Assembly (NCBI GenBank): GCA_910580015.1
Contig: CAJTVT010000019.1
Span: 1-49,948 of the forward strand
Length of the DNA: 49,948 bases
Source of the DNA: an uncultured Lachnospiraceae bacterium
GTDB taxonomy: Bacteria; Bacillota; Clostridia; Lachnospirales; Lachnospiraceae
Direction: 5' to 3'
Shown: positions 1 to 7,334 of the stretch, in pieces
Layout: every line of letters starts with the position of its first letter
Numbering within the stretch: position 1 is the stretch's first letter
Position numbers and translations under genes: made by a program
The notes under the pieces: generated by a model
The model's input: the letters and a program-made list of their open reading frames with translations, nothing else
Database searches by the model: none
What the model was told of the DNA's origin: nothing

Positions 1-54
1 GGCAGATTTTCAACGGTGTAGCGGTGGCTACAGCTAGAAAATCTAACGCAGCAG
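1..54. repeat. 54-bp exact direct repeat, copy 1 (contig edge)
   Basis: The first 54 bases of the window recur without a mismatch at 47618-47671. The unit contains a nested inverted repeat: AGATTTTC (4-11) pairs with GAAAATCT (37-44), and inside it TGTAGC pairs with GCTACA around a GGTG loop. A window that starts exactly on a repeat suggests the assembly broke here (inference). Confidence 0.85.
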
Positions 55-97
55 CTAATACCTTATCAAAAAAATCACCTGTCACGATATTTTCCAT
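1..97 (-). CDS. Truncated small ORF at window edge, unknown function
   Basis: An ATG at 97 opens a minus-strand frame of 32 codons that runs off the window edge (MENIVTGDFF..., then an Ala/Leu-rich stretch ending LKIC). A strong AGGAGG lies 7 nt upstream and a promoter with an inverted repeat lies behind it, so it is probably translated. Its last 18 codons lie in the 54-bp repeat shared with 47618-47671; in that second copy the same frame continues LAEE and stops, which suggests a peptide of about 36 residues if the sequence outside the window matches. No family recognised. It could be a leaderless membrane peptide or part of a mobile element. Confidence 0.4.
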   Translation of the reverse strand, partial: MENIVTGDFFDKVLAAALDFLAVATATPLKIC

Positions 98-115
98 GCA
101 ATACCCTCCTGGTTA

Positions 116-142
116 AATTGGGTAGAAAACATTTACCCAATT
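116..142. promoter_or_regulatory. 27-bp inverted repeat, likely operator of the edge ORF
   Basis: AATTGGGTA (116-124) and TACCCAATT (134-142) form perfect 9-bp arms around a 9-nt spacer. The site lies just downstream of and overlapping the -10 box of the minus-strand promoter and upstream of the ribosome binding site, the usual place for a repressor operator. A stem-loop in the 5' UTR is the alternative. Confidence 0.5.
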
Positions 143-170
143 CATATCAAAATATCTTTCAAAATTACAA
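141..170 (-). promoter_or_regulatory. Promoter of the edge ORF
   Basis: On the minus strand TTGTAA (170-165) and TATGAA (146-141) are separated by 18 nt, a moderate vegetative promoter placed about 45 nt before the ATG at 97. The inverted repeat at 116-142 touches its -10 box. Confidence 0.4.
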
Positions 171-310
171 GAATCTAAAACCTCTTTTTATTGTCACATT
201 AAGGCTCTAACCCAAATACAAATGATGTAGTAGTGCTGTGATAACTTACATCTTCCCAGATAGAAAACTCTTCAAATAACTTTCCAAATTTCAAAAATCA
301 TATCTGCCTC

Positions 311-339
311 TTTACAACCTACCTATTCTGCATTATAAT
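311..339 (+). promoter_or_regulatory. Promoter of the CYTH gene
   Basis: TTTACA (311-316), a 17-nt spacer and a perfect TATAAT (334-339) precede the gene at 422. The leader is about 75 nt; nothing else coding is seen between 98 and 421. Confidence 0.6.
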
Positions 340-421
340 TGCCCTATTATGACTCTGGTGGTAGAGGCTAACCCATTACCGCTGAGGCAATCATACTAAA
401 TTAACTGCTCAGGAGAATCAC

Positions 422-874
422 ATGGAAATTGAACGTAAATTTTTAATTAAACATTTACCAGACAACTTGTCTTCCTATCCGTTCCACCAGATCGAACAAG
501 GGTATCTGTGCACGGCCCCAGTGGTACGCATTCGCAGACAGGATGAAGAATATTATCTTACCTACAAATCTAAGGGATTGATGGTGCGAGAGGAATACAA
601 CCTGCCTTTAACAAAAGAGAGCTATGCGCATCTGCTGCCCAAGATAGATGGGATTCTGATCTCGAAAAAGAGATATTTAATTCCAATAGAGTCTGGCCTC
701 ACGATCGAACTGGATATTTTTGAGGGAAAATTGGCCCCATTGATTCTAGCAGAAGTGGAATTTGATACAGAAGAACAAGCCAAAGCATTCACTCCGCCAG
801 AATGGTTCAGAGAAGATGTGACCTATTCTATGGATTATCACAACAGTGTGTTAAGTCAACAAACACCCAAATAA
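422..874 (+). CDS. CYTH domain protein (triphosphatase/adenylyl cyclase class IV fold)
   Basis: The 150-residue protein starts with the family signature MEIERKFLI (ExExK, residues 2-6), whose acidic residues bind metal in the CYTH triphosphate tunnel. Further charged strands follow: VRIRRQ near residue 35, YYLTYKSKG near 45, ELDIFEG near 97 and EVEFDTEE near 112. Family members hydrolyse inorganic or organic triphosphates; the true substrate cannot be read from sequence. AGGAG lies 6 nt before the ATG. Length is typical for the short bacterial form with no CHAD domain. It is monocistronic, with its own promoter and a hairpin after it. Confidence 0.85.
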   Translation: MEIERKFLIKHLPDNLSSYPFHQIEQGYLCTAPVVRIRRQDEEYYLTYKSKGLMVREEYNLPLTKESYAHLLPKIDGILISKKRYLIPIESGLTIELDIFEGKLAPLILAEVEFDTEEQAKAFTPPEWFREDVTYSMDYHNSVLSQQTPK

Positions 875-887
875 TTATAGCGCCTTC

Positions 888-919
888 GAATAGCCGATGT
901 TGAAAAACGCCGGCTATTC
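888..919. terminator. Hairpin between convergent genes
   Basis: GAATAGCCG (888-896) and CGGCTATTC (911-919) form a perfect 9-bp stem with a 14-nt loop between the CYTH gene and the convergent response regulator. There is no clear U-run on either side, so its strength as a terminator is uncertain. Confidence 0.5.
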
Positions 920-951
920 AGAAAATGACCTGTCAACTGTGGCATGTTCCG

Positions 952-1641
952 CTAAACTTTAAAACGGTAACCCACTCCCCAGATCGTCTCAATATACTGA
1001 GGCTTAGCTGTATTAATCTCAATCTTTTCTCGGATCTTCTTAATATGCACAGTCACTGTTGCAATATCACCCACGGATTCCAAATCCCAAATTTGACTAA
1101 AAAGTTCTTCTTTGCTGAATACTCGGTTTGGATTTTGAGCCAAAAAGGTAAGCAAATCAAATTCCTTGGTCGTAAATTGTTTCTCCTCCTCATTGACCCA
1201 GACACGACGTGCAGTCTTGTCAATCTTCAACCCACGAATCTCTATCATGTCATTCTCTTGGATATTACTATTAATCAACCGTTCGTACCTGGAAAGATGA
1301 GCTTTCACCCTTGCAACAAGTTCACTGGGAGAAAAAGGCTTTGTAATATAATCATCTGCCCCTAACCCCAACCCCCGAATTTTATCGATATCATCTTTCT
1401 TGGCAGACACCATCAAAATTGGCGTATTCTTATTCTCACGAATCTGTTTGCAGATTTCAAATCCATCCACTCCTGGCAACATCAAATCCAGAATAAACAT
1501 ATCAAATTCCTCATTTAATGCCCGAATCAGTCCACGATTGCCATTATTCTCAATTTCCACAGTAAAACCACTCAATTCCAGATAATCCTTTTCCAGATCT
1601 GCAATGGCCACTTCATCTTCAATAATTAATATCTTGCTCAA
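952..1641 (-). CDS. OmpR-family response regulator
   Basis: Receiver domain (residues 1-115) with acidic pocket E8/D9, phosphoacceptor D52 in LDLMLPG and the conserved lysine in ITKPFS. A winged-helix DNA-binding domain follows (about 130-229; FTTKEFDLL, VHIKKIREK, WGVGYRF). I place the start at a TTG at 1641: AGGAGG lies 7 nt upstream and the product has the usual 229 residues. A longer frame upstream lies inside the kinase gene and has no ribosome site. The start overlaps the kinase stop (TTGA), which implies translational coupling. Partner: the histidine kinase at 1638-3128. Target genes unknown; the adjacent blaR1-like genes are possible. Confidence 0.9.
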   Translation of the reverse strand: MSKILIIEDEVAIADLEKDYLELSGFTVEIENNGNRGLIRALNEEFDMFILDLMLPGVDGFEICKQIRENKNTPILMVSAKKDDIDKIRGLGLGADDYITKPFSPSELVARVKAHLSRYERLINSNIQENDMIEIRGLKIDKTARRVWVNEEEKQFTTKEFDLLTFLAQNPNRVFSKEELFSQIWDLESVGDIATVTVHIKKIREKIEINTAKPQYIETIWGVGYRFKV

Positions 1642-3128
1642 CTTACTACCTCCTGATATTTCCGAATTACAAAGTACATGATCGTACCAGTTCCCTCTTT
1701 GCTGTTGGCCCAAATCTGCCCGCCATGATCCTCGATAATTTTCTTCACAATAGACAATCCAATCCCACTGCCCCCAGTGGAAGAATTACGTGAGGCATCT
1801 GTTCGGTAAAACCGGTCAAAAATATAGGGCAAATCTCTTGCTGCAATTCCCTTGCCGTTATCCTCAATCTCCACCTGAATAAAATCTCCCACATCCCGAA
1901 TGCGGATATTGATAAATCCTTGTTCTTTATCCAGATATTTCACAGAATTACTTATAATATTATTGATCACACGACGAAGCTGTTCCGGATCTGCGATAAT
2001 CAGCACATCTTTGTCCGCATAATCAATGTATGTAAGCTTGATATTTTTTGCTTCCAAATCAAGCCCAACTTCCTCTATACAATCATCAAAATAATCTGCC
2101 ACATTGATCCGATTAAAATTATAGGGAACCCGATTGGTATCAATCCTGGAATACAAGGTCAGTTCGTTGATAAGAGTGTCCATCTCATTCGCTTTATTAT
2201 AGATGGTTCGAATATACTTATCTTGCTTCTCTGGCGTATCTGCCACCCCATCCATAATTCCCTCGACGTAACCTTTGATCGCGGTAATTGGGGTCTTTAA
2301 ATCATGGGAAATATTACTGATAAGAACTCTGCTCTCCTTCTCCCCTGCTAGCATTTCCTCTTCAGACTCTTTCAGTCTGCACCGCATCTCTTCAAAGTTG
2401 CGACACAATTCCCCAATTTCATCCTTCCCATCCGTCTCCACGGTGAAATCCAAATTGCCCTCCTTAATATTCTGAGCCGCCACCTGCAACTTATGAATGG
2501 GATTGATAATCCCCTGATAAATCCACACTGTGAGCATTCCAGCCGTAAAGATTAAAATCAATAGAATTGAGATCATCAAATCCATTAAAATTCCCTTGAT
2601 ATCAGGCATAAGTCGTTCCATAGAGGTAATGATAAAAACACTGCCCTTGCTGTCATCTTGAAATTTAAAATCAATCTGTTTAATAAGCGCCTGTTCTTCT
2701 CCTTCTATATAGAAGCCAGAACCGGCGCTCTGTAATACATCACTGTCATATTCCGGGAGATCCTCTCTTAAAGAACACTCGGAAGACTTACAGCCCTCGT
2801 ACACCAATTCCTCTTCCCGCCGCAAAATCAAATACGAATATTTCCGCTCCAATTCCTGGTTAATCTGTTCTAAGAATTCCGGATCCTCCAGCTTTTGAGG
2901 CGTCTCGTCTGCTATCTTTTGCAACTTCTCGTAGGTAGATTTCGTAAAGTGACTGAGAACTTTAAACGAATTAAGAAAGAAATCATAGGCATTCCCTTCC
3001 ACATTGTAAATCTGCCGTATCGCTTTTCTCTGATACTGGCCAAATCCCCACATTGTCGCAACTGCCAGCAACACTGGCACCAATATAATGATAAAAAAGG
3101 AAATAATCAACCGGGTTCGTAATTTCAT
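1638..3128 (-). CDS. Sensor histidine kinase (HAMP, HisKA, HATPase)
   Basis: About 496 residues from the ATG at 3128, chosen because GAGGAAGG sits 7 nt from it but only 1 nt from the in-frame ATG at 3134. Order of parts: membrane helix near 7-27, an extracytoplasmic domain to about 180 with a Cys pair (GCKSSEC), a second helix near 184-208, HAMP to about 260, HisKA with the phospho-His in SNISHDLKTP (about residue 275), and HATPase with the N box (NNIISNSVKY), DNGKGI, FDRFYR and GGSGIGLSIV. All ATP-binding boxes look intact. It is co-transcribed with its regulator; a TATAAT is visible at 3172-3167 with no good -35, which suggests activator dependence (inference). Signal unknown. Confidence 0.9.
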   Translation of the reverse strand: MKLRTRLIISFFIIILVPVLLAVATMWGFGQYQRKAIRQIYNVEGNAYDFFLNSFKVLSHFTKSTYEKLQKIADETPQKLEDPEFLEQINQELERKYSYLILRREEELVYEGCKSSECSLREDLPEYDSDVLQSAGSGFYIEGEEQALIKQIDFKFQDDSKGSVFIITSMERLMPDIKGILMDLMISILLILIFTAGMLTVWIYQGIINPIHKLQVAAQNIKEGNLDFTVETDGKDEIGELCRNFEEMRCRLKESEEEMLAGEKESRVLISNISHDLKTPITAIKGYVEGIMDGVADTPEKQDKYIRTIYNKANEMDTLINELTLYSRIDTNRVPYNFNRINVADYFDDCIEEVGLDLEAKNIKLTYIDYADKDVLIIADPEQLRRVINNIISNSVKYLDKEQGFINIRIRDVGDFIQVEIEDNGKGIAARDLPYIFDRFYRTDASRNSSTGGSGIGLSIVKKIIEDHGGQIWANSKEGTGTIMYFVIRKYQEVVS

Positions 3129-3230
3129 AACCATTCCTTCCTCAGTAAAAATAAATGATAATTTATATTATATCAGTGTTGTGGACAAAATCCTATGGAT
3201 ATTTTCTAAAAAATCTTAAATTTGTGTAAA

Positions 3231-5261
3231 CTACTCAAATGCCACATCGCTCTCATATAATCCCTCTCCCGAATCATGAGAAAATATGATATGACAACCT
3301 TGAACTTCATGATCTCTTAACTCTCCTGCCGTAAACACCCGCTCTCTGACATTAAAATAATCAAGTTCTTCTGCTGACACCCCCCATTTGTCGTAAATCT
3401 GCTCCTCACCTCCATCCAGATTTCTCTTCCATATACCTGACGACATATAATAGACATAACCATCCTTCACCCCACACAACAGCCCTGGCAAATCGTCCAC
3501 AAACTGAGGACCCCCGCTGAAGTCTGGCCTAATTCTGCACAAAGGTTTTGGAGATGTATTATCATTGACCCAGCCTGTATAATAAATCCAGCCGTTGTCT
3601 TCGCAAAGTCCGTCAAACTGATGGTACATAATCGTATCCGCCGTTTTTCGATCGCTTCCATCCATGGCGATGCTGACAAGCATTGGCGTCTTTACCCCTA
3701 TGATATCTGCTGTGGGAGCTGCCTTATATAAAATCCGACCATCCACAAAAAGCACAGGGCATTCCTCCCACAAGTCCTGGTAGATCAGATCCTCCAAAAT
3801 CTGTCTCTGGTCATCTCGATAACGTGTAAGCAAGAATGGGTTTAGCACATCCGCAAATTCCCAAATTGGACTCTTTTTGTCTCGATCTTCTTCCAGATAA
3901 TAGGTCCACCCTTCCTCATCCTGATATAAAAATTCTTTCTCGTCTATTTTTCCTAAGTCACTCCATCTCAAATCAAAATCTACTTCCTCCTGTACTTTCT
4001 CATTTTCACAATTTTCTAAGAATTTGGCATAAACCGTTCCCTTACTTGTTGCAATATTTTCAAATGCAATTGTTACACCTTTCCTATTCGCAAAAGAAGC
4101 TGACTGTATAGACATCCCTTGATATTCCTGCCTTGTCACCCCAAAAGTTACAAACAAACTTACAGACAATAAGACTACAACACCTACAACCGCCGCTAGA
4201 ATCCCCTTCTTTTTTCTTCCATCAGAAAAAATATTTGAAAATCTCTTTTTTAATGTCTTGGCGTCTCTGGAAAACTCGCTAGTACACAGAATATGAGAAC
4301 TTCGTGTTTTGGAAGCTGCACAAAATAAAAGCGCTTCACCGTATTGTTTTTTCTGCTCTTTTGTATAATTTCTTACGGTCTGACTATCACATAATAGCTC
4401 AATGTCTCTCGCCGCCTGTCGCTCCATCCCATACACAAAAGGATTAAACCAATGAATTGTTCTAGCCCCAGCAAACAGAAGCTTCACCCAGAGATCCTTT
4501 CTCTTGTAATGCATAAATTCATGATTTAAGATAAATTCCAATTGCTCTTCTTCAAAATCTTTTTCTGGAAGTAAAATCTGGGGTTTATAGATCCCCATCA
4601 GCACTGGAGAGGCAACCAGGGCACTTTGATACACTGGAAGATTCTCCTTATTTCCTAAGAATACCTTGGTTTTATCTCGTTTCCGGCAAAAAAGTACATA
4701 ACACCCAATCTGCCAGGCAAAAAACATGACTGCACCCATAGCCCAAATAACTGCTGCCCATGGAAGCAGTGTTCGATCGCTCCCCAAATGATCATTTCTC
4801 AAATTTAGAGACCCAGATTCTGGCAAATCCTCTGTTATTCTGTCCTTTGTATGTAACGATAAATCGCGTTCCCTATCAGGCACCTGCCAAGAAGAAGCTT
4901 CTCTTTGACCACTTTGCAATTGTTCAAGCTCTGATTCCTCCACAATTTTTCCTTGATTCTTAATCTTTAAAAACCCTGTGACAGAACCAACGGGAGTAAT
5001 CAAGGAAATTTCCTGCCCTTTCACTGACCGCAACATCGGAAGCGAAACAGGCGTTGCATAACCTGGAACGGAAAAATCATAGGGCAAAACAAGCCGCACC
5101 GCAAACAAAATCCACAAAAGATATCTCCAAAAAACCGTATGCCTTTTCTCCAATAGGGGAGAAAAAATCATAACCAGAAGGATTCCTCCTATCGAACATA
5201 CGGATATTTTCAGTAAAATCAAAAACATTTCTGCGAAAATATTGATATCTAAAATTCCCAT
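3231..5261 (-). CDS. blaR1: BlaR1/MecR1-like M56 membrane metalloprotease with unusual sensor domain
   Basis: The 676-residue protein has membrane helices near 10-35, 40-60 and 165-190, then a zinc protease site HEFMH (247-251) in the cytoplasmic loop, as in M56 anti-repressor proteases that inactivate BlaI. A fourth helix lies near 349-370. The outer C-terminal part (about 375-676) has none of the penicillin-binding SxxK/KTG pattern I would expect in BlaR1. Instead it is aromatic, with short repeats (IYYTGW, YVYYMSSG) like DUF5050-type beta-propeller sensors. The protease role is known for the family; the ligand is unknown. The gene starts 12 nt after blaI; AGGAGGG lies 4 nt before the ATG. 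It need not confer beta-lactam resistance, since no beta-lactamase gene is nearby. Confidence 0.8.
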   Translation of the reverse strand: MGILDINIFAEMFLILLKISVCSIGGILLVMIFSPLLEKRHTVFWRYLLWILFAVRLVLPYDFSVPGYATPVSLPMLRSVKGQEISLITPVGSVTGFLKIKNQGKIVEESELEQLQSGQREASSWQVPDRERDLSLHTKDRITEDLPESGSLNLRNDHLGSDRTLLPWAAVIWAMGAVMFFAWQIGCYVLFCRKRDKTKVFLGNKENLPVYQSALVASPVLMGIYKPQILLPEKDFEEEQLEFILNHEFMHYKRKDLWVKLLFAGARTIHWFNPFVYGMERQAARDIELLCDSQTVRNYTKEQKKQYGEALLFCAASKTRSSHILCTSEFSRDAKTLKKRFSNIFSDGRKKKGILAAVVGVVVLLSVSLFVTFGVTRQEYQGMSIQSASFANRKGVTIAFENIATSKGTVYAKFLENCENEKVQEEVDFDLRWSDLGKIDEKEFLYQDEEGWTYYLEEDRDKKSPIWEFADVLNPFLLTRYRDDQRQILEDLIYQDLWEECPVLFVDGRILYKAAPTADIIGVKTPMLVSIAMDGSDRKTADTIMYHQFDGLCEDNGWIYYTGWVNDNTSPKPLCRIRPDFSGGPQFVDDLPGLLCGVKDGYVYYMSSGIWKRNLDGGEEQIYDKWGVSAEELDYFNVRERVFTAGELRDHEVQGCHIIFSHDSGEGLYESDVAFE

Positions 5262-5273
5262 AAACCCTCCTCT

Positions 5274-5642
5274 CTACAGACTGTCCAAATAGTCCTTCAG
5301 CTCATCAATCTGATCCCTGGTAAGCCCATTTCCATCATATAACGCCGCTACGAACTTTTTAACAGAACTTCCATAAAGTTTCTTTAAAATCGTTCCACTT
5401 TCCTGTTCCAAGTAATCCTTTTCCTTCACCAGAGGAACATAAGAGTTATGCCTTCCCTCCTTTTTCACCTGGACAAATCCCTTTTCCTCCAGCCGTGATA
5501 AAAAGGATAATACTGTTGTTTTTGAAAGCTTTCTCTTCTTCGGCAACTTTTCCTCAATTTCGGTCCTGGTCATCGGTTGGTCCGAATTCCATAAAATCAT
5601 CATCAATTCCAATTCTGAATTTGGCAGTGTTTTGTATTCCAT
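5274..5642 (-). CDS. blaI: BlaI/MecI-family transcriptional repressor
   Basis: The 122-residue protein has the BlaI/MecI winged helix (residues 5-75: LELMMILWNSDQPMT, SKTTVLSFLSRLEEKGFV, EGRHNSYVPLV) and a helical dimer tail (80-122). Members bind dyad operators as dimers and are cleaved once their partner protease is triggered. The partner gene follows 12 nt downstream. Two dyads sharing TTCGGCAAATG lie at its own promoter, so autoregulation is expected. AAAGGAG lies upstream of the ATG. The regulon beyond its own operon is unknown. Confidence 0.88.
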   Translation of the reverse strand: MEYKTLPNSELELMMILWNSDQPMTRTEIEEKLPKKRKLSKTTVLSFLSRLEEKGFVQVKKEGRHNSYVPLVKEKDYLEQESGTILKKLYGSSVKKFVAALYDGNGLTRDQIDELKDYLDSL

Positions 5643-5682
5643 CTAAGACTCCTTTCTTCCAACACAAAAATTATTTTATATT

Positions 5683-5738
5683 TTCGGCATTTGCCGAACT
5701 ATATTTTATATTCTACATTTGCCGAATATATAAGTCAA
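5683..5738 (-). promoter_or_regulatory. blaI promoter with two operator dyads
   Basis: On the minus strand TTGACT (5738-5733), 17 nt, TAGAAT (5715-5710). One dyad, ATATTC...GAATAT (5729-5708), covers the spacer and -10. A second, TTCGGCA-AA-TGCCGAA (5698-5683), lies just downstream. Both contain TTCGGCAAATG. This is the expected arrangement for BlaI-type steric repression. Confidence 0.8.
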
Positions 5739-5810
5739 GTGTTTTTTAATATTTTCACTGAAATCAAAGCTTTTACAAAAGAAATCTCCTGGGCATTTTT
5801 TCCAGTATTC

Positions 5811-5839
5811 TTGCAATACTGCAATGTGTGTGCTATACT
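5811..5839 (+). promoter_or_regulatory. Promoter of the FliD-like gene
   Basis: TTGCAA (5811-5816), 17 nt, TATACT (5834-5839), about 90 nt before the start at 5930. It is a vegetative promoter, not a flagellar sigma-28 type (no TAAA...GCCGATAA). Confidence 0.65.
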
Positions 5840-5929
5840 GACTAATAATTAGAATAGTTTGCGCCGATATAATATATGTCAGACGTAAGGAAATGGAAGT
5901 CCATATTTTTATTCAAAGGAGTGATGACA

Positions 5930-7117
5930 ATGGGTATGAATCAAGGTTATTCTCAACTGTTCCAAGGTCTTTCATCCAGTGGTGGCAATTCTGGAAATAT
6001 GAATTTTTTCTCAGATTATGCCAGCATTAAAAACGGAAGCTATGGCAAGCTTCTGAAGAATTACTATGGGACAGGGATGAGTTCAAGTTCAACAGGAAAT
6101 GGTTCGACAGCCAAGACAGGTAATGTTCTCGAAAGAATTCTAGAAGAGAGAAGGAATCCGAAGGTTTCCGAAGATGTAAAAGAGGCAAATTCCAATCTGA
6201 TATCTGGAATTTCAAGCCTGAAGAATTCTGTTTCATCGTTGCAAAATGACAAAACTTATACAAACACAGAAAACGGACAGACTGCAACAGAAAAGGTAGC
6301 TTCTGCAATGAAGTCCTTTGTGTCAGAGTATAATGAAGTTGTGAATGCTTCAAAACGTTCCACATTAACCAACAAAACAGCATATATCGCAAATATGATG
6401 ACCACCACGGCTGCAAATGCCGACAAGCTCAAGGAAATCGGCGTTACTATCAATGCCAATGGGACACTTCAGCTCAATGAAGGGCAATTGAAAGCAACAG
6501 ATCTCTCTAAAGTGCAGGAATTGTTTTCCCCCAAAGACAGCATGAGCTACGGCTCCACCGTTATGTCTCGTCTTTCATTTGCAGGTATCGGCTCTGGCGT
6601 TACAGACAGTACAGAAAAAGACAATACGGCAGGTTCCAGTGCAGCTTCCTTAAAGGCTGACAGTGAAGCTCTTGCATCTGACAAATTATATGAGAAGATA
6701 AAGGATAAGGATGGCAAAGAGACAGATAAATACGATATAGACAAGATTCTTTCCACCGCAAAGAGCTTCGTAAAAAATTATAATGGTATGTTTGATGCCG
6801 CAGAGTCCAGCTCAAATTCTGGCGTAATAGCAAACTTGTCTCAAATCAGAGAGAAAACAGCTCAAAATAAAGACGCACTGAAGCAGTTTGGAATTAGTGT
6901 CGACGAAAAGGGCAGAATGAAGCTTGATGAAGAAACATTCAAAAAATCAGATATGTCCATGGTACAGAAATTTTTCAAAGATTACGGTTCTTCGATTGCC
7001 ACCAACGCATCTCTTGTAGATTATTACACAACTACAAAAGCAAATGCTGCCAGTGGTTATACGGCTGCTGGCGCATATAATGTCCAGGGAAGTTCCCGTT
7101 TTGCTGATTTCATATAA
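5930..7117 (+). CDS. Protein with two FliD C-terminal-like modules, function unknown
   Basis: 395 residues from the ATG at 5930 (AAGGAG 8 nt upstream; two earlier ATGs have poor spacing). There is no signal peptide and no Cys. The first 90 residues are Gly/Ser/Asn-rich. The rest is an internal duplication. Module one runs from FVSEYNEVVNASK through IGVTINANGTLQLNE to DLSKVQELF. Module two runs from FVKNYNGMFDAAE through FGISVDEKGRMKLDE to DMSMVQKFF. This pattern (SYN, then G-I-x-x-x-x-x-G-x-x-x-L-D, then V-x-x-L-F) recalls the C-terminal helices of the flagellar cap FliD. No flagellar gene is near. A secreted or appendage-cap role is inference. Confidence 0.6.
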   Translation: MGMNQGYSQLFQGLSSSGGNSGNMNFFSDYASIKNGSYGKLLKNYYGTGMSSSSTGNGSTAKTGNVLERILEERRNPKVSEDVKEANSNLISGISSLKNSVSSLQNDKTYTNTENGQTATEKVASAMKSFVSEYNEVVNASKRSTLTNKTAYIANMMTTTAANADKLKEIGVTINANGTLQLNEGQLKATDLSKVQELFSPKDSMSYGSTVMSRLSFAGIGSGVTDSTEKDNTAGSSAASLKADSEALASDKLYEKIKDKDGKETDKYDIDKILSTAKSFVKNYNGMFDAAESSSNSGVIANLSQIREKTAQNKDALKQFGISVDEKGRMKLDEETFKKSDMSMVQKFFKDYGSSIATNASLVDYYTTTKANAASGYTAAGAYNVQGSSRFADFI

Positions 7118-7195
7118 TTTGTGGGAAGAACCAAAGAACCACATTGACTAAAATATCAAAAGCTATGCGAAAGACTCTTAAAATAGTCTAAAATA

Positions 7196-7238
7196 TTTAA
7201 GGTACTGCGATTCCGCTCAGGAATTACAGTACCTTAAA
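7196..7238. terminator. Strong hairpin after the FliD-like gene
   Basis: TTTAAGGTACTG (7196-7207) pairs with CAGTACCTTAAA (7227-7238). An inner ATTCC/GGAAT stem closes a 5-nt loop. Being symmetrical and AT-flanked, it may act in both directions between convergent genes. Confidence 0.65.
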
Positions 7239-7256
7239 TTATTGGCATCGGCTTCT

Positions 7257-7318
7257 ATTGGGCAGTGCTTTTTTATAATATGCTATGCCCAATTCAAAAA
7301 AGAGGGCGCTCCTTGATT
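7257..7318 (-). terminator. Possible metK terminator region
   Basis: On the minus strand a weak AAGGAG/CTCTTT stem ends in a U-run (7318-7301). It is followed by a longer hairpin with ATTGGGC/GCCCAAT arms (7293-7287 and 7263-7257). Confidence 0.35.
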
Positions 7319-7334
7319 CTTTAATTTTGAATGA

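Noticed and set aside
925..1365. Plus-strand open frame of 146 codons
   Set aside because: It lies opposite the response regulator, has no ribosome site, and its protein is of low plausibility.
3231..5642. Beta-lactam resistance locus
   Set aside because: blaI/blaR1-like genes are present, but there is no beta-lactamase or mecA-like gene and the sensor lacks penicillin-binding motifs.
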